64,000 nt of DNA. It comes from Planctomycetota bacterium (GTDB taxonomy: Bacteria; Planctomycetota; Phycisphaerae; WQYP01). The stretch covers positions 1 to 64,000 of the forward strand of contig JAKAEZ010000013.1 in NCBI GenBank assembly GCA_021819825.1, written 5' to 3'. Each line of letters opens with the position of its first letter. The first letter of the stretch is position 1. Of the stretch, positions 62,688-64,000 are shown one piece after another. A program made the position numbers and the translations under genes. A model generated the notes under the pieces. The model was not told where the DNA came from and made no database searches. It saw only the letters and a program-made list of their open reading frames with translations.

Positions 62688-63677
62688 TTACAAACTGTCG
62701 CTTCCCGCGATTGCAGGATTGGTGCCCACTGGGTTCCCCGGTTCCGCTTGAATTGTGCCGCCCGGCCCAAGCAGCAGGCATTGCACCAGCCCCATTATCA
62801 GTACGACCCCAGCATTAACGCCCGTGGAGGCCACAATTGCTGTCATCACAAAGCGCGCGTGGATCGCTCCAAGCTGGCTCAATGGAAGCGCGACAACGCC
62901 CAGCGGTACCGACAAGGTAGCCGCAGCGTAGAATGCGGGAAAACCCCAGCGCGGCAAGGTTATAAAGAGTGCTCCGGAAAAGGCCGCGAAAACGCACCGG
63001 GCAAACTCCGCTTCCCTCATGAGGGCATCCGACCCCGGTGGAAGGTTTGTCGGAACGGTGCGGGGTACGCCCCCGTGCCAGAGTCCAATGATGGCCGCCG
63101 CCAACGTCCAAATACCGAACAGCCGCAAGGCGACGATTGCTCGCCTTCGCACCTTCTGCGAGCCGCAATCCAGCCATTTCAGCGGCCACCGTCCGCCCAT
63201 CTCTCGCTCCAGCGCCGTCGGCTGGCTGGGAAGAAGGTTCTGGATGACGGCGAACACCACGACCGCGACCGCGTCGACAGCAAGAGTGTGCGCGATACCA
63301 CCGCTGGGGTGCCGAGACGTTTCCGCCAACAAGAGCGGCTGAAGGGGAAGAAAGGGCTGCGGAGAAACTACTGAAATCAGCGTGACGATATAAAACCCAG
63401 GGAAACCCCAACGTGGTGTAAGGACGAAGAGCAGCCCAGAAGCCGCAGTCAACAACACCTCCGCAGCCGTGGCGAGATTGAGTCCCAACTGGAGGGCGCT
63501 GGCACCTCTAAGCTGTGTAGACAGTAAAAATGCGGTCAACGCAGGGACGCACCTTAACGCCCGGAAAGCACACCATGCCCCAAAGGCTCTGACAGCCAAG
63601 GCGAGCCACCAACGCCAAGCGGGCCTGGAAATTGGCCACACGCCGGCCCGCGTGAGATATTTCGTGAGCAGATTCAT
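62688..63677 (-). CDS. polytopic membrane protein of the Rhs cluster
   Basis: About 329 residues from ATG 63677 (MNLLTKYL); the ORF start at 63752 runs into Rhs DNA. About eight hydrophobic segments. The motif PRWGFPGFYIVTLISVV occurs near residue 110 and again as PRWGFPAFYAAATLSVPLG near 255, showing an internal duplication. It lies between two Rhs fragments on the same strand. No family recognised; possible immunity protein. Confidence 0.6.
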   Translation of the reverse strand: MNLLTKYLTRAGVWPISRPAWRWWLALAVRAFGAWCAFRALRCVPALTAFLLSTQLRGASALQLGLNLATAAEVLLTAASGLLFVLTPRWGFPGFYIVTLISVVSPQPFLPLQPLLLAETSRHPSGGIAHTLAVDAVAVVVFAVIQNLLPSQPTALEREMGGRWPLKWLDCGSQKVRRRAIVALRLFGIWTLAAAIIGLWHGGVPRTVPTNLPPGSDALMREAEFARCVFAAFSGALFITLPRWGFPAFYAAATLSVPLGVVALPLSQLGAIHARFVMTAIVASTGVNAGVVLIMGLVQCLLLGPGGTIQAEPGNPVGTNPAIAGSDSL

Positions 63678-63705
63678 AAAATTGCGTCGCCGGTTCCCGG
63701 TAATG

Positions 63706-63948
63706 TTATGACGGTCGACAAGCCTGAGCCGAGGCCCCACCGACGTACTCATACAAATTCACGCCACCGGAATAGCCGATTGGGTCGCGTTGCACCACCC
63801 GAGTCGCCACTCCTGTGGCCTGTTGAAATTTCGGCCGCTGCCTCAACATCGTTCCGGGAATCGAACTGCAGGATTGCACGGATGTGCCGCTGTGGCGGCC
63901 TTTGCCGTTCAGTTTGGTTGCCGAAGTTGTTTCGCCCAACGCGACCAA
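63706..63948 (-). pseudogene. Rhs core fragment
   Basis: 80 codons, the last 40 readable as Rhs: ATRVVQRDPIGYSGGVNLYEYV, after which the frame leaves the family. The DNA from 63760 to 63960 is close to that at 58900-59100, a direct repeat about 4.9 kb apart. It is the first visible module of an array that runs off the right edge. Confidence 0.7.
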
Positions 63949-64000
63949 GGAACAATTCCTTTCCTTTACCCCTGCCTCATCTCAGGCTCTCCCTCGGCAC

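Noticed and set aside
62541-63374. 277-codon ORF on the plus strand
   Set aside because: Antisense to the polytopic membrane protein; composition is Arg/Gly-rich shadow coding.
1-64000. CRISPR arrays and tRNA/rRNA genes
   Set aside because: No regularly spaced direct repeats with unique spacers were seen, and no stretch showed tRNA T-loop and acceptor pairing or rRNA-like sequence on reading both strands; short tRNAs could still be missed by eye.

Overview
The window looks like a chromosome segment from a planctomycete, most likely of the Phycisphaerae type. The evidence is the DUF1800/DUF1501 pair typical of that phylum, a membrane-anchored leucine-rich-repeat protein, YD-repeat (Rhs) modules, a Gram-negative LptB and RND pump, moderate GC, and many small lone genes between short-patch repeats. 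This is an inference from gene content, because no rRNA is present. I found no tRNA, rRNA or CRISPR array.

Layout. 1-9.6 kb: a HEAT-repeat protein, a small lipoprotein, a very large MFS-acyltransferase-ACP-acyl ligase fusion carrying an in-frame palindromic insertion, a GH39 glycosidase and an unknown protein. 9.9-16.9 kb: an unknown protein, a WYL regulator, a two-domain AAA+ ATPase, a Cys-phosphatase and a DEDDh exonuclease; the ATPase and phosphatase genes share an upstream dyad. 17-25 kb is accessory DNA: a toxin-antitoxin cassette between copies of the exonuclease tail, a tandem pair of DUF262 (GmrSD-like) genes, a Phd/VapC pair with a clear operator, a RAYT transposase and a remnant of a second one. 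25.1-29.6 kb: an RND efflux pump and its adaptor. 29.9-35.6 kb is housekeeping: trpE, aspS, pyk and a lipoprotein. 35.8-38.2 kb: a tightly packed TIGR04255/HTH/unknown operon. 38.2-40.6 kb: lptB, a HAD phosphatase and membrane proteins. 40.7-42.9 kb: a type II restriction-modification pair. 43-54.2 kb: DUF1501/DUF1800, a thioredoxin-fold secreted protein, rpsA with promoter and terminator, cardiolipin synthase, a cupin, ndk, a kinase-like protein, a PIN-like protein and folP. 54.4-56.2 kb: an AIM24-like protein and a membrane protein. 56.3-64 kb: an intergenic repeat zone, then a minus-strand array of broken Rhs cores, each followed by a tip and by membrane proteins that could be immunity proteins.

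The likeliest little-described systems are the WYL/AAA/phosphatase/exonuclease cluster with its shared dyad, the paired DUF262 genes, the TIGR04255 operon, and the Rhs tip/membrane-protein array. The most unusual single feature is the repeat element of about 268 bp that inserted in frame into the lipid-remodelling fusion gene. All functional calls rest on motif recognition by eye; no database search was run.
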